Assembly (NCBI GenBank): GCA_018340805.1
Contig: JACMZG010001913.1
Span: 15,984,262 to 16,048,261, forward strand
Direction of reading: 5' to 3'
Origin: Microvelia longipes
Lineage: Eukaryota; Arthropoda; Insecta; Hemiptera; Veliidae
DNA: 64,000 bases
The notes beneath the pieces are model-generated. The model did no database searches and was not told where the DNA came from. It saw nothing but the letters and a program-made list of their open reading frames with translations. How positions within the stretch are numbered: the stretch's first letter is position 1; each line of letters opens with the position of its first letter. The position numbers and the translations under genes were made by a program. This document shows, in pieces, positions 53,065-64,000 of the stretch.

Positions 53065-54300
53065 GTCTATTGCGATTTTTTTTATATGACCAAAAACCCT
53101 AAATTTCTTAAGGTCTTGTCATAACCTAAACATAAAAGCCTAGAAAACATTTGGCAAACCCTATTAGTAATAAAAATTGGAAAGAAAAATAGCATAAGTT
53201 AAAAAACAAAAATATAACACAAAATCGAAAAAAATTAAAATCATTACAGAAAATATAGGTAAGGTAAATTATAAAATACATTAGTACATTATAAAATAAA
53301 ATTTACAAATAGCAAAAAAATAAACGAAGTAATGACGGAGTGAGAAAAAATAGCAAAATTTTATTTAAAGAACAAAGACCTCCTAAAAACTAATAATTCA
53401 AAGAGTAACTAACAAAATAAAATACAAGTATAATACAAAATAATGAATACTTAATTTTAAGAAAAAACAAAGAAGTAAAAGTCAAATAGATTAAGTTAAA
53501 TAAATAAATAAATAAAATAAAAAATATAATAATTGACATTTGTATGACTAGAATAGAAAAAAAATATTTACATTTTACACGTAATGAGTAAAAATAAACA
53601 AAAATAAGGATTTTGAATATGTTATAACGTTGAACAGTATTTAAGGTTACCTATTAGCAATTCCAATATAGGGGCTTTCTTATCAGGATTTGTTAATTAA
53701 TTGTCTCAGATATAGGTAAACCAATAAAACATCCTTTTAAAAATATCCTTTATGGGTGGCCATATTACAAATAAAAGTTATTATGAAATAAAATAACCTA
53801 CGGCTATGTACCTAGTTTACCTTTATTAACTCCGTAAAGGTTATTATTTTTTTTTCGTTTTTGAATTTCTTTTTTTAAGTTTTTCCTTTTTTAAACCTGT
53901 AATTAGTGTCAGTATTTATCTGAATACAGGTAAAGTAAGCGCTTTACTTTTTTTACCACCCAATAAGTAAGAAAAAAACAAAACGCAAAGCAAAAAAATG
54001 TATAGTGGTTGAAGTAATAAGAAGAATATGGTTTTAAAGTGTTTAGGTATATTAAGGTCTAGATGCAATACCTATAAATAATTGAAAGTATACAATAAAA
54101 ACAAGCTGCCAAACATGGAACGAGGATTCCCTAACTTGTAGCTCAAACAATGAAGGAGAAGATAGACAGGAAAAATCTGCTTACAGAGGACAAACTAAAT
54201 CTATATCCTATATGAACGGGACAAGTTTAAACAAAAAAGTTTAAAACTGAAAATGTAATAAATACAAAGCTTCTGTTTTCTGTGTTTGGTACAGATGTGG
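53065..54300. other. AT-rich DNA, no supported gene
   Basis: Stop-dense on both strands. A ~50-codon frame at about 54073-54240 (…SSNNEGEDRQEKSAY…, TAA end) has protein-like composition but no acceptor or recognisable family. Confidence 0.4.
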
Positions 54301-54477
54301 TTAAGGCCTCATTGAATTAAAAAAAATTAAAAAACATCTGAAACATTTTCAGTAAGGTTTGATCACAAATGTCACAAAAATTTCTATACAATAGTTGTTT
54401 CTGAAAGTACCCAGAAACAACGTGCTCCATGTTTCCTAATGTAGAATAGAAGATTAAAGTAAAGTTAATCAAACTAA

Positions 54478-54570
54478 TGTGACCTTTAACCCATAGAAAT
54501 ATTATTAGTAGAGAGGCAAAGTCGTCTAGGTTTTGACACATTGGAAAAGTCACCTGACCATCTTGGAATA
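54478..54570 (-). repeat. Fragment of the 16.6-17.6 kb inverted-repeat family
   Basis: GAAATATTATTAGTAGAGAG and GTCACCTGACCATCTTGG match the arm sequence at 16925-16985 with divergence. Confidence 0.6.
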
Positions 54571-54624
54571 CTAATAATACTTAAATAATAATTAAGGACG
54601 GGTTAAAGTATAAATTTAGAAGTA

Positions 54625-54730
54625 TTTATATTCAGAGGACGAGCGAAGCGAATCCGAAGTAGCGAGGAAGAGCGTAACGAATTCAATGTGGTGAGGAAAA
54701 GTTTTGAGGTACCCTGTACCCTATTTAATT
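54625..54730 (+). repeat. Dispersed element end (GAGCGAAGCGAGTCCGAAG family)
   Basis: GAGCGAAGCGAATCCGAAGT, GAGGAAGAGCGTAACGAATT, AATGTGGTGAGG, then GTACCCTGTACCC. Same order as 14600-14712. A non-LTR-like 3' motif (GTCAGCCGTTTTGACC) follows at about 55016-55031. Confidence 0.75.
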
Positions 54731-55429
54731 ATTATAATTAAATAATACGTAATAAATGTTTCATTTTATCATTTTATAGCATAATTATCAATTTTTATGC
54801 TATAAAGAAACGGATTGAGGGCGCCACGTAATCTCTTCATCTAAATAGTTTACTCGTGTGGTCAATTAGTTTTATAGTTTTATTTGTTGAGATAAGAAAA
54901 TATGTTTACAAATAATTGGTAGTAAATGCAAAGGAATGTCTGATTTTCTTTAAAACCTAATCACTTTATATTGTGTTGTAGAATTTGATTTTTGTATAAG
55001 TTCTAGTGAAATTGGGTCAGCCGTTTTGACCTTATCGTGTTCGATAGAAAAGAACACATACAGCTAATACATACATGCATTTTATATGCACATACTCCTA
55101 CGAATTCACAAGTATGAATTCAACGTAGATTCTTATTTCAAAGTAGATTAAAAATTAGGTGTTATTTTATCCTTTTATTACAATGTTTTTTCATCTCCTA
55201 TCTAAAGAGGGAGATTACTATGTTTTTTTACAATTTTTTTCATTTTTAACATTTATACAACTTAATTACAATATTATTCTGCTCCTAAAATAGGAATTTA
55301 GGAATCAACAGAAAAAAAATTTAAAGTAAAATATGTTTTTAAAAGTATCACAGCTCGTAATATCAAGATATCTTATCAACTCAAACGGAGACAAAGAAAA
55401 ACAGAAAGCTCTATATCTAATATTAAATA

Positions 55430-55620
55430 TCTAAGAGAACATTTTACTCTTAGACGATTTTGGATATCTATTTATAAAACTTCATAGAGATATACTAAGA
55501 GGAGGTATACCCTATCTCAATTCATTCAGAGGTTTGAAACCTATCATAGGAGCTTTCAGGGGCTCTGAGTTATCTCAATGTAATCTACTACAGGAAAAAG
55601 GTAAGGTTATAATATATGAA
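55430..55620 (+). repeat. Arm fragment of the 16.6-17.6 kb inverted-repeat family
   Basis: TCATAGAGATATACTAAGAG, GGTTTGAAACC, GAGCTTTCAGGGGCTCTGAG and GGTAAGGTTATAATA follow the order seen at 16590-16715. Confidence 0.65.
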
Positions 55621-55688
55621 TCGTTGCCAGATTTTCGCACATTATTAGTGTTTTATGTTTAAGTTCTTGTGTGTGAATGTGTGTAAGT

Positions 55689-55778
55689 GTTCCTAAATGC
55701 TGCCTTTATCTAGCTCTTGAACTTTTGCTTTTATAGGGATAAAAGTACAAGAGCTAGACAAAGGAAGCATTTAGGAAC
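55689..55778. repeat. 90-bp long-stem hairpin
   Basis: Left arm begins GTTCCTAAATGCTGCC and includes CTAGCTCTTGAACTTTTG; right arm ends GGAAGCATTTAGGAAC. About 38 bp pair with three mismatches around a loop of roughly 14 nt. No linked coding frame. Confidence 0.85.
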
Positions 55779-57580
55779 TCTTTAGGAATCTTCGAAGGTT
55801 TCTTATTACTAAAATAATAAGGTAATATATAACTGTAAGTTTATGATAAAAAGCAGTCACATAAAATTCACATTGCTCCTCTATCGGTACTGCCCATGTT
55901 AAATGCTGTCTCACAAAGCTAATACAACGTTTTCCCAAAATTAAGCTCTTACACAGCAAGATGGCTGCTAAAATCCTAACATTGTGGCGAGAATCTTAAG
56001 GCTTGAGCAAAACCCGCAGCGACATAAAGCAAATGGTTAATATACTTCGTCCGGCTGCACAAGATTATATTTATCACGCTTAAATGTTTTTAAAATGTTT
56101 TGGATTTTTTTGGATGTAACGTTTTTTACACTCTCAGATAATACCAACTAAACGAATCACTAGGTTTGGATAAAAAATGTCCTTTAACCTAAAAAACCAG
56201 AAAAAAGTACAGAAATTCTTACAGTGTTAGTGAGATGCAAGAGAAGCAGCTTTATTTGGGAAAATGTTGTGATGGACGGCTGTTTTCAAAGTAAAACTCC
56301 GTTAACTGTATTTGTTATAAAGCAGTATACATTACCATCAAATTTTAATGCAATTGTTTATTTTATAATAATCATTTAAAGAAATTTGGTCAAATTACAT
56401 AAAAAAATAAATTTTCTCAAAGGAAAATTCAATTTAAATTTTATATTATTTCCTGTTAAATTATAGTTAGTTTTGACAAATAATTTTATTACTATCCAAC
56501 CTATTTTAAGTCACATGACTAGCTCACGATGTAATAAAAAATCATAAATAAAAAGAGGTGAAAAGAATCATGAATCTACATTTAGATTTATAAAAGAAAG
56601 GTATAGTAAAATTTCTTAATATAAGGTTGGTCACACTGATAATTTTTAATTATCATGCAAATGGAATTCTTGTTCTAACTTCGTAACTCCCGCATTCTAG
56701 TTTTCTTAAAATTCATATTCTTTCTTTAAATTTAAATGACTTGTTAGTACTTCATGATTATAAATAGGTATGATCAATTTATGTTTTCAGAAAGCAAAGT
56801 ATAGAAATGTTTTAGAATAAAATCAGAAAGAGAGTGATTGGCTTTAAGTAAGTACATATTTTGAATTATCTTTTCATTGATCGATTTGTGCGTTTTAGGG
56901 AGAAATGGGATATTTTCAGAGGACCATACACCTTTTGACTGGACCCTTTATTTGTGAAAATTGTCATTTTAGTATCCTTTATAATTTTCAAAGGATATTT
57001 AATTCAGTTTGTCCAACTTATCTAATCTTTGATACTAGTGCCTTAGGATTGGTTCTAATCCTAAACACTTTAGCCTGGCGTTGTTAAACACCAGGCTAAA
57101 AAATGCAAATGTACTTAGTTGAAGAAAAAATTCCGCCTACAAGAATTCTAAAATGTTTTAAGTTTAAGTTCATACGTCTTATTAAAAAATCAAAATAAAC
57201 TACATTAATATACAAGGTATGAAAAAAAGTAAAATAAAAGTTAATCTCAAAAAATAAAAACGTTAAGTACTAAGTCGTGTTTTTCTTTTTAACTTCTTTT
57301 TTATTTATTTTTTTTTACTTTTTAAAGATTTATAAATAAATTCATTTGAATGTAAAAAAATAACTTAGTATTCTAAACACAATTTTATTCTGTAAAATAA
57401 TTATAATCTAAATAAAATTTGTATAAATGATAATCTTATAATACATATTAATACAAATGGCTCATTAATATTTCTAATTAAGTAGACTTGTATTATTACT
57501 TATTAATTTAGACTTATAATTATAAAAAATATAGGATGAATAAAAATGTTGTTTTTAAAACATGCTAATTTTAAAAAAAG
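55779..57580. other. AT-rich DNA, no supported gene
   Basis: A 10-bp hairpin (TTTAGCCTGG / CCAGGCTAAA) lies at 57069-57100. A 60-codon frame at 56905-57087 shows no family signature. Confidence 0.45.
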
Positions 57581-57584
57581 TTCC

Positions 57585-58360
57585 GGGGTAACTCGGAACA
57601 TTTTCTCATTACAATGTATTCGCTACGCTCATCCTCATTTCTTCCACTTGCTTCGCTCGTCCTCAGAATGTTTATTAAAGTCCAATGTTTATTCATCACC
57701 TCTTCGGACTCGCTTTACTCGTCCTCAGATAGTAAGTACATCCGTTTTATTCCCAGCGCTATCCCTTCCAGACACTAACCACGCTCGATGCTGCTTAACT
57801 TTTATTATCACAAAAATCATACATATACTTGTCAAATTAAAATAAAACTTAGTATACTTATCTATAACGTAAAGGTATACACTTGTACCGAATTTTAACT
57901 CAATTAAATTTTTTTTCGATTTCTTACAATTTTTAAAAAACGTACAAAGGTCATTCGATAAAAATAGAACTAATGCTAATAATAAGATGAAACTTGGCAT
58001 AATAGTTAGTCTTAGATGGCAACATGCGTTCCAAATCTCATATTGATCGCAACATTGTTCCGCATTTAATGATTTGTTTGAAAAACACACCCACACACAC
58101 ATACAGGCCTTAATGAGTCATTAATTAATGGGTTAATGACGTCTTAACAAAAATATTTTCCGAACAGCACAAGTACACCTATAGAATGGTTTTCGTACAA
58201 AGTTTCAACTTTCTAGCATAAATACAATGGGTGTTACGATGACACCAGACAACTTTGAAGACCTAAAACAGACAACACCGGTGTTATCCCGGTTTCAATT
58301 TTATTTTTGCAAACACAATATTTTTCATTTATACCTAAGGTATAAATAAGGAAAAGTAAA
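57585..58360. repeat. Composite copy of the dispersed GAGCGAAGCGAG element
   Basis: 57585-57735 has two inverted ends (CTTGCTTCGCTCGTCCTCAG and CGGACTCGCTTTACTCGTCC). 57960-58360 runs in the forward sense and is colinear with 14975-15385 (GAGTCATTAATTAATGGG, TTATCCCGGTTTC, GGTATAAATAAGGAAAAGTAA). This head-to-head arrangement suggests an element with inverted ends or two insertions. The longest open frame in the window (125 codons, minus, 57725-58102) lies in it and is judged spurious. Confidence 0.65.
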
Positions 58361-58374
58361 AATACGGGCTATTT

Positions 58375-58500
58375 AGCGGTGAAGCTTGGTTAGAGTAGAG
58401 TGATCTAAATGATCAGCCAGCAATGGTCTATGGTTCTATCTTGGATTATCGGGCTACTGGCATTGGCGCACAACAGTAAAATGCCCTCACACTTATAGGG
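58375..58500 (+). mobile_element. Possible tRNA-derived SINE head
   Basis: TTAGCGGTGAAGC and GGTTAGAGTAGAG are followed by a B-box-like ATGGTTCTATCTTGG, then TTGGCGCACAACAG. Weak match to Pol III boxes. Confidence 0.3.
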
Positions 58501-59415
58501 AGTTTGTAAAAAGTGTCCTATAAGACATAGTTTTTAGATTTAATTGCTGGAGGAAAAATTGGTTCTCATCTCTCCTTCGCTACTATTACATTACATTAAG
58601 ACATACAAAAAAGCAGATCAATCTATTCTATTTTCCGTCAATAAAAATTAAAACTATTATTACACATCGTAACATAAATATTCACTCTTTATAATTTAAA
58701 AAGGAGGAAGTTATTTTGTTTTAACATTTCAAAACTGATGAGTAACTGTTAAGTTGTTTTTAAATCTTGTTTTAACTGGCAAGAGAAAGCTAAAAAATCA
58801 CTAAAAGGATTACAAAACAGTAAACACTGCGCGAAGAATGTTATAATATATGTATTACTCATGTCTAAATATAGAATTCTGCATAATAACAAACTATTAA
58901 AAGAGTCTGGTTAAATAAAAGTGATTGGTAACCCTAGTAGCTTTTAAAAAGTTAGATAGCCGACATGAAAATATTTTCAGTGCGAACAAGTATTTCAGAT
59001 CCAAGGTGAAAGTTGCCTTTGAGTCGTAACTCCTTTTTTACATATTTTTGATTTATTATTTAGCGTTACATTTATCAAATAGGTATTTTACAAATCCAAT
59101 GACAGATCATTGGATTAAATCATATATAATGTTACATACCATGCATGCTACATCTATCGACCCAAAAAAAATTAACTTAGGATCCAAAATCATACATAAA
59201 AAATAACGCAGATTAAGCAATGTTCAAAAGATATTAAACAATAAATAATTAATAGAATAGTTTTTTTTTAATAATTAATATTATACGGGTCTATTGCTCA
59301 ATAGATTTAGGCTTATTGTCGGCAATATACTAGATTTAAATATAGATTTTTAAAATATAATGTAAAGAATATAATTATAAAAACTTACAAAATAGAAGAA
59401 TAATGTTTAAAAGAT

Positions 59416-59455
59416 GTTTTAACTTACCTGCAAAAGAAAACAAATATTAAAAAAC
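59416..59455 (-). promoter_or_regulatory. Candidate recursive splice (ratchet) site in BAMBI first intron
   Basis: Minus strand: a pyrimidine-rich tract (TTTGTTTTCTTTTGCAG) ends exactly where a consensus donor begins, giving CAG|GTAAGTT with the junction between 59428 and 59427. This zero-length-exon layout is the hallmark of ratchet points described in long insect introns. It sits about 21.6 kb upstream of the first recognised BAMBI exon, on the same strand. A second GTAAGT lies about 36 nt downstream (near 59392), which would define a small recursive exon. It may also be a chance match. Confidence 0.4.
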
Positions 59456-59499
59456 ATAATACATATGTGTTATGTATAAAAATACATGCAAACATACAT

Positions 59500-59643
<144 letters not shown>

Positions 59644-59654
59644 TTGATCAGTAA

Positions 59655-60830
59655 AGTTCGCTTTTAAAAAAATCAATCCCAAACCCCGCTCCATGAAGTG
59701 ACAGGAAAATAAAATGTAAAAGATAAAACAATAATAAAAAGATGGTATTTAGTAATAATTACAACAAAAACATTAAAAAAAAATTTGGTACTACTTTAAT
59801 TTTTTTTCTCTTAATTTTTGTTCGCTGCTTAAAGTCAATTAATTTTTTTATTCGCTACACTTATAAAAAGACGAACTTTTATTACTTTCTTTCCAACCAG
59901 ACAAAACATCATGTCCAGGCCACAGACTTAATAACTAATTTCAAGGTTGATTAGTACTTGTTTTTTATGATTTGTGCGTCATAATTAGTTTCTTTTCTTA
60001 TGTTTTGTAATCCATTGTTTTTTTTTCTTGTTTTTTTATTAATGATATTGTAACCATCGATATTATGTTATTAGCATGCAAAGTATATAAGTTAAAGGAG
60101 CAATAATGTAATTATTATTAGGTTGATGATAAAACCACAGGGAGTTGATATATTAAACAAGTGGTTTTTATCTTTTCTATTATCCTTCTAGGCTATTTCT
60201 TATACTACGCTAGGACACGCACATGTTAAAAGTGGAGTATGAACGTTTAATTATAAATAATTTAATTATTAATCAAAGCATATTAATTTTATGTACTCTC
60301 ATAATTCATTTTATATGGGTTATTTTCATTACTAAAGATAATTTTATTCAAACTAAAATATATTTAAAATTTTATTATTCATTAAAATTCTCGTAATTAT
60401 ATGTTTCATTAAATTTATTGACTATTACTCGGTATAATAAATATATTAAGACTTTACTTTAAGGAATTTACCAAACATAATTTGTACTTCGTTTATTAAA
60501 ATGTTAACACGAAATGAAAATAAAGGGAGGATACAAAATAATTAATATTTTAAAAGCGTGGCATTTTAGTAAGATGTTTTTCCTTTATTTGGATACTAGA
60601 TTTTTTAAAAACATTTTTTTTTTTAATTTTATAGAGATTTTTCAATGTTACTGTTGCGTTTTATCAAAAAATGTTTATAAATATAAAAATATAGATAACA
60701 CTTGAGACAATATCATCTAAATATTTTATTTTATAAATATGGCTAAAGTCTTGCTATAAGTACTAAAATAATAATGAATATAAGCAAAAATATTATATAC
60801 CAAATGATATTTAAAGTCTTACATATTATA
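59655..60830. other. AT-rich DNA, no gene
   Basis: Open frames at 59742-59954 and 60514-60705 are Phe/Lys/Asn-rich and consistent with AT bias only. Confidence 0.5.
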
Positions 60831-60835
<5 letters not shown>

Positions 60836-60873
<38 letters not shown>

Positions 60874-60883
60874 CATATATATA
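60836..60883. repeat. (AT)n microsatellite
   Basis: About 48 bp of AT dinucleotide with one TCA interruption. Confidence 0.95.
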
Positions 60884-61324
60884 CCTTTTTTTTTCATTTC
60901 CTCAAACGTACTACTTGGGACGCGTAAGAAAAATTTCAATACAATAAAATGGAACTAGTATATTTAGAAGGCAAAAACTGTTTGAATGTTCCATATTTTG
61001 TTCTGTTTAAAATGAACATTTAAAACAATAGAGCAGGAATAGATATGACCTCGAACAATTAACCTAAATGAATTTAACTGGACCTTATATGAACCAGTAA
61101 TATAGTTCCCTATTTGGCAATAACAGCATTGTCTACAACTTAGAGACTAATATTCTGCATTTCTTTATTTTGTTATGAACAGATAGAAAGGGATAGAGCC
61201 AAGGTGTGATCTTCTATGTTATGAGATATATGAATTATTCGCTCCTAGAATTTACAGGACCATAGAGTAGAGAAAGAAAATCACCGGTCTGGCATTACAG
61301 CGGAACTGAACAATATCCTGATTT

Positions 61325-61390
61325 GAAGACAAGCGTGTCCGATGTGATAAGGAAAAGTTCCGAGGTACCCAGTACCCGATTTTTTAAGAT
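61325..61390 (+). repeat. Terminal fragment of the dispersed GAGCGAAGCGAG element
   Basis: CGATGTGATAAGGAAAAG, then TTCCGAGGTACCCAGTACCC and a T-run; the last part of the 14600-14712 pattern. Confidence 0.6.
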
Positions 61391-63830
61391 ACTTTTATAG
61401 CTTTTTAGTGAATTGTGTTAACTTTGTCTAGAACTCTAAAAGCCTAAATAGTTCAACATGGTTGTCATAACAAGATTTAAATTCTAATCTTCTATCTACA
61501 CGAGAACACGGTCTAACCAACAAGAAAACTAATACTATAATAACCCTAATGAAACCAACCATAATTAAAAAATTAGAAACATAACAAGTTATTAACATTG
61601 ACAATACAACTCCTTTATTCAAATATTAATTTTATTTTTTTAATTTGACCCAGAAGACGAATTTAGTTTAAAAAGATATGTTAGGAAATATGTTTTTAAT
61701 TTTATAATAATAGATATCCTGTTGTCTAATAATATAATAATAAATATTTACTCATAGATGTTCTGAATTCGTAACAAGGGGAGAGGCTTAAAGGGTTTCC
61801 TCTTTAACTCAATCCACGTAAAAAACACGCATAAAACACACTTTTCAGGGTGAAAGTGGTAATTTTTTTTTATCGGATAGCACTGCTGCCATTGTGAGTT
61901 TTCTTTTTATTAGAAGAAATTTTGAATTTTCATCAACATAGGACAAGGAAATCAATTAAGACTGATATAGACTCACAATCAGGCACTCGTAAAAATTAAA
62001 TTGTTACGTCGCTGATTTTGATATTCCCTATAAAGTACTTACAATACTGCCTCCAAAAAAACCAATCATATAATATTAAAAATAAATATATTCGATTCTA
62101 AACTAAAAACACAAATATGTAAATACATATTATTTGTATCGGTAGTTAAGGGAAACAATTGTTACAAGAAATAAGTAATATTTATTCATAGTTTTACTTA
62201 TTTTTAAGGATTAAATCATCAATATAAAAACAGAATAATGATTTTGTTACTTCAAAACTTTTTAAACTGATTTTAACTAAATAATTAATTGTTAAAATAA
62301 TATAGCTTAAACTATAATCTATTACTGACATTTATTACTATAGATTATGTCTTTTTCTATCTCTTAAATAATTCATATAAATTATTTGAATAAAATAGAT
62401 AATGGGTGGTAAAATTTATTAGTCTGATGTATTGGCGCCTTAAGGATTATTTTAATTAATATACAATTACTAAGGATTATATGCAAAAAAGATCATTTAA
62501 CTCTGTTTCTAAATCGAAATATAAAAATTAAATTATTTAATAATAATAATAAAATTAAATTAAAAACAATAAAATAGATTATTTAATAGTATAATTTAAT
62601 TTAAATTAAAGGTAAATACCATTTAAATAGATTTAATTTATTAAGCAGAATAAAATGCAATAATTTTATTCTCACTTAAACAAGCTTATAATAATTATAA
62701 ACGGAAATGCCACAGTAAGGTTTCACTAAGTTATTTAAAGAAATTTGTTTTTGTTTGACTAATAAATTAAACGTTTCCTTTCTTGTTAAAGAAGGAGTGG
62801 AAAACATTGCGATGGCAAATGCAAAAGCATTTTTATATTGTTATCTAATAGATATAAATAATTCATATCTATTTCTTATCAATTTCCAAAATTTATCATT
62901 ATTTTTTAGTACATACATGTATTTATGAGCTGGGCAATAAATGGAAATCACAAAGTTAAGCATATTGTCTTAAAGAACACATGAAGAATTAGATTATTTA
63001 ATTGCTTTTTCTTGAACAACGCTTTAAACTTCAGAAATAGTTTAAATTGGGTGCTATTTGGCCCAATATTGGCTTTAGTGCTAATTACAACCAATACCAT
63101 GGTTTGTTTTGGAAGTTACAAGTAAAAAATTAAATGTGGCCAAAAACTGTTTTTACTTCCTTCAAAACTAATTAGTTTTGGATTTAGGGTCCAAAAATTG
63201 ATGAAATTCTGGAAAAATACAATAAGCACTTTAATCAATATACCTGACATAGTAAAATCTCCATATAATGATTTAATATTCTTTTATGAAGGAACTAATA
63301 ATAATTATTGGTTCAAAAAAAGAAATATACATAGCTATTGAACATATTTTGACCCTGTAAGAGCCAAAGTGTTGCGAAAACGCAAGACTCAACTATTAAA
63401 ACGTCTTGGAAAACTAATAAAAATATTAGTTTAATAATTAATTTAATCGTTAAAATTAACCTTTATAAATATATTAATTGTAAAATTCAATAATTTAAAC
63501 AATGATAAAATAAGTTTTAAACCAAATATTTGTCATGAGGACTGTCAAAAATTATCTTAAAAAAAAGCTGTGTATACGTTGACAGATACATGGCAATACA
63601 AATACATATTTTTCAATATGAATTGGCTGATATCACAGGTATCTATTCTTCATTTTTGTTTTCATTTATTTTATTTGATTAACTTTTATTAATTTATAAA
63701 AGGGTTAATGAATGTTCTTTAATAATGTTTAAAGTCTCCAAGCCAAATGTCTACAAAATACAACAAGAATACGTGTCCCGACTTGAATGAAATACAAATA
63801 AAATATTAATTAATATTAATTAATTGAATA
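61391..63830. other. AT-rich DNA, no gene
   Basis: Nothing coding supported on either strand. If the BAMBI first intron continues, this is intronic. Confidence 0.45.
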
Positions 63831-64000
63831 TCTGCCTCCGTAGCTGCGTTCGTATAGTACGGGACTTCGGCACCGGAGGTCCGGGGTTCACAGCCCGGGC
63901 TATGCTCTCAGTTTTTATGAATAGAATTTGACGTAAAAAGATTTCGCCAACTTTAGCTTTACTTTGAGCATAGTAGATGTGACCCACCCGAGGTGGTTCC
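63831..64000 (+). mobile_element. tRNA-derived SINE, truncated by window end
   Basis: The GC-rich head stands out sharply from its surroundings: CTGCCTCCGTAGCTGCG, an A-box-like segment, CACCGGAGGTCCGGGG, then the B-box-like GGGTTCACAGCCC. The body continues (GACCCACCCGAGGTGG) to the edge. Internal pairing CCTCCG/CGGAGG rather than acceptor pairing argues against a functional tRNA. Confidence 0.65.

Noticed and set aside
55963..56010. Start of a gene at AAGATGGCTGCTAAAATCC
   Set aside because: The frame stops after 12 codons and no donor site precedes the stop.
57725..58102. Longest open frame in the window (125 codons, minus)
   Set aside because: Lies within a dispersed repeat that is also present at 14950-15540, with no recognisable domain.
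63831..63905. Functional tRNA gene
   Set aside because: The CCTCCG/CGGAGG pairing is internal, not acceptor to acceptor; the sequence runs on into a SINE body.

Overview
The window is AT-rich, intron-rich eukaryotic DNA with many MITEs, foldback elements, tRNA-derived SINE heads and minisatellites. It contains no bacterial-style gene blocks. An arthropod, most likely an insect with large introns, fits best: the one recognisable gene is a BAMBI-type TGF-beta pseudoreceptor, and the mobile-element load is of the kind seen in large insect genomes. The species cannot be named from the sequence alone.

Gene content. On the minus strand five exons (37840 to 27971) encode the body of a BAMBI (BMP and activin membrane-bound inhibitor) orthologue. 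They carry a ten-cysteine ectodomain ending in the CC-x4-CN receptor motif, one membrane helix and a short kinase-less tail. All four introns have GT/AG ends and compatible phases. The exon with the start codon and signal peptide was not found. The first recognised exon begins at a splice acceptor, so the gene extends upstream (higher coordinates), possibly past 64000. A minus-strand site at 59428/59427 has an acceptor fused directly to a consensus donor, as in insect recursive-splicing (ratchet) points, inside what would be this giant first intron. On the plus strand, three small coding-like segments (16091-16136, 35822-35938, 36458-36501) have matching phases and could be a short antisense or interleaved gene. 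This is tentative.

Layout. 1-560 is a foldback element. 1041-2430 is a 44-bp minisatellite. About 2760-13080 is an anomalous stretch with few homopolymer runs and no recognisable gene; it contains a copy of part of the 51-53 kb hAT-type element stretched by many scattered insertions. 13.1-22 kb is a mosaic of interspersed repeats, MITEs, SINE heads and a LINE reverse-transcriptase relic. 22.4-27.9 kb is very AT-rich and featureless, downstream of the BAMBI stop. 27.97-37.84 kb holds the BAMBI exons, with MITEs in the introns. 38.2-42.4 kb carries three different minisatellites and an AT microsatellite. 42.4-64 kb is intergenic or intronic AT-rich DNA with a ~200-bp tandem array, a complete hAT-type nonautonomous element with perfect 8-bp target duplication (51253-53056), several long hairpins, CA/TA microsatellites and a tRNA-SINE head cut by the window end.

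Almost all other open frames of 60-125 codons fall in repeats or low-complexity DNA and are not listed as genes.
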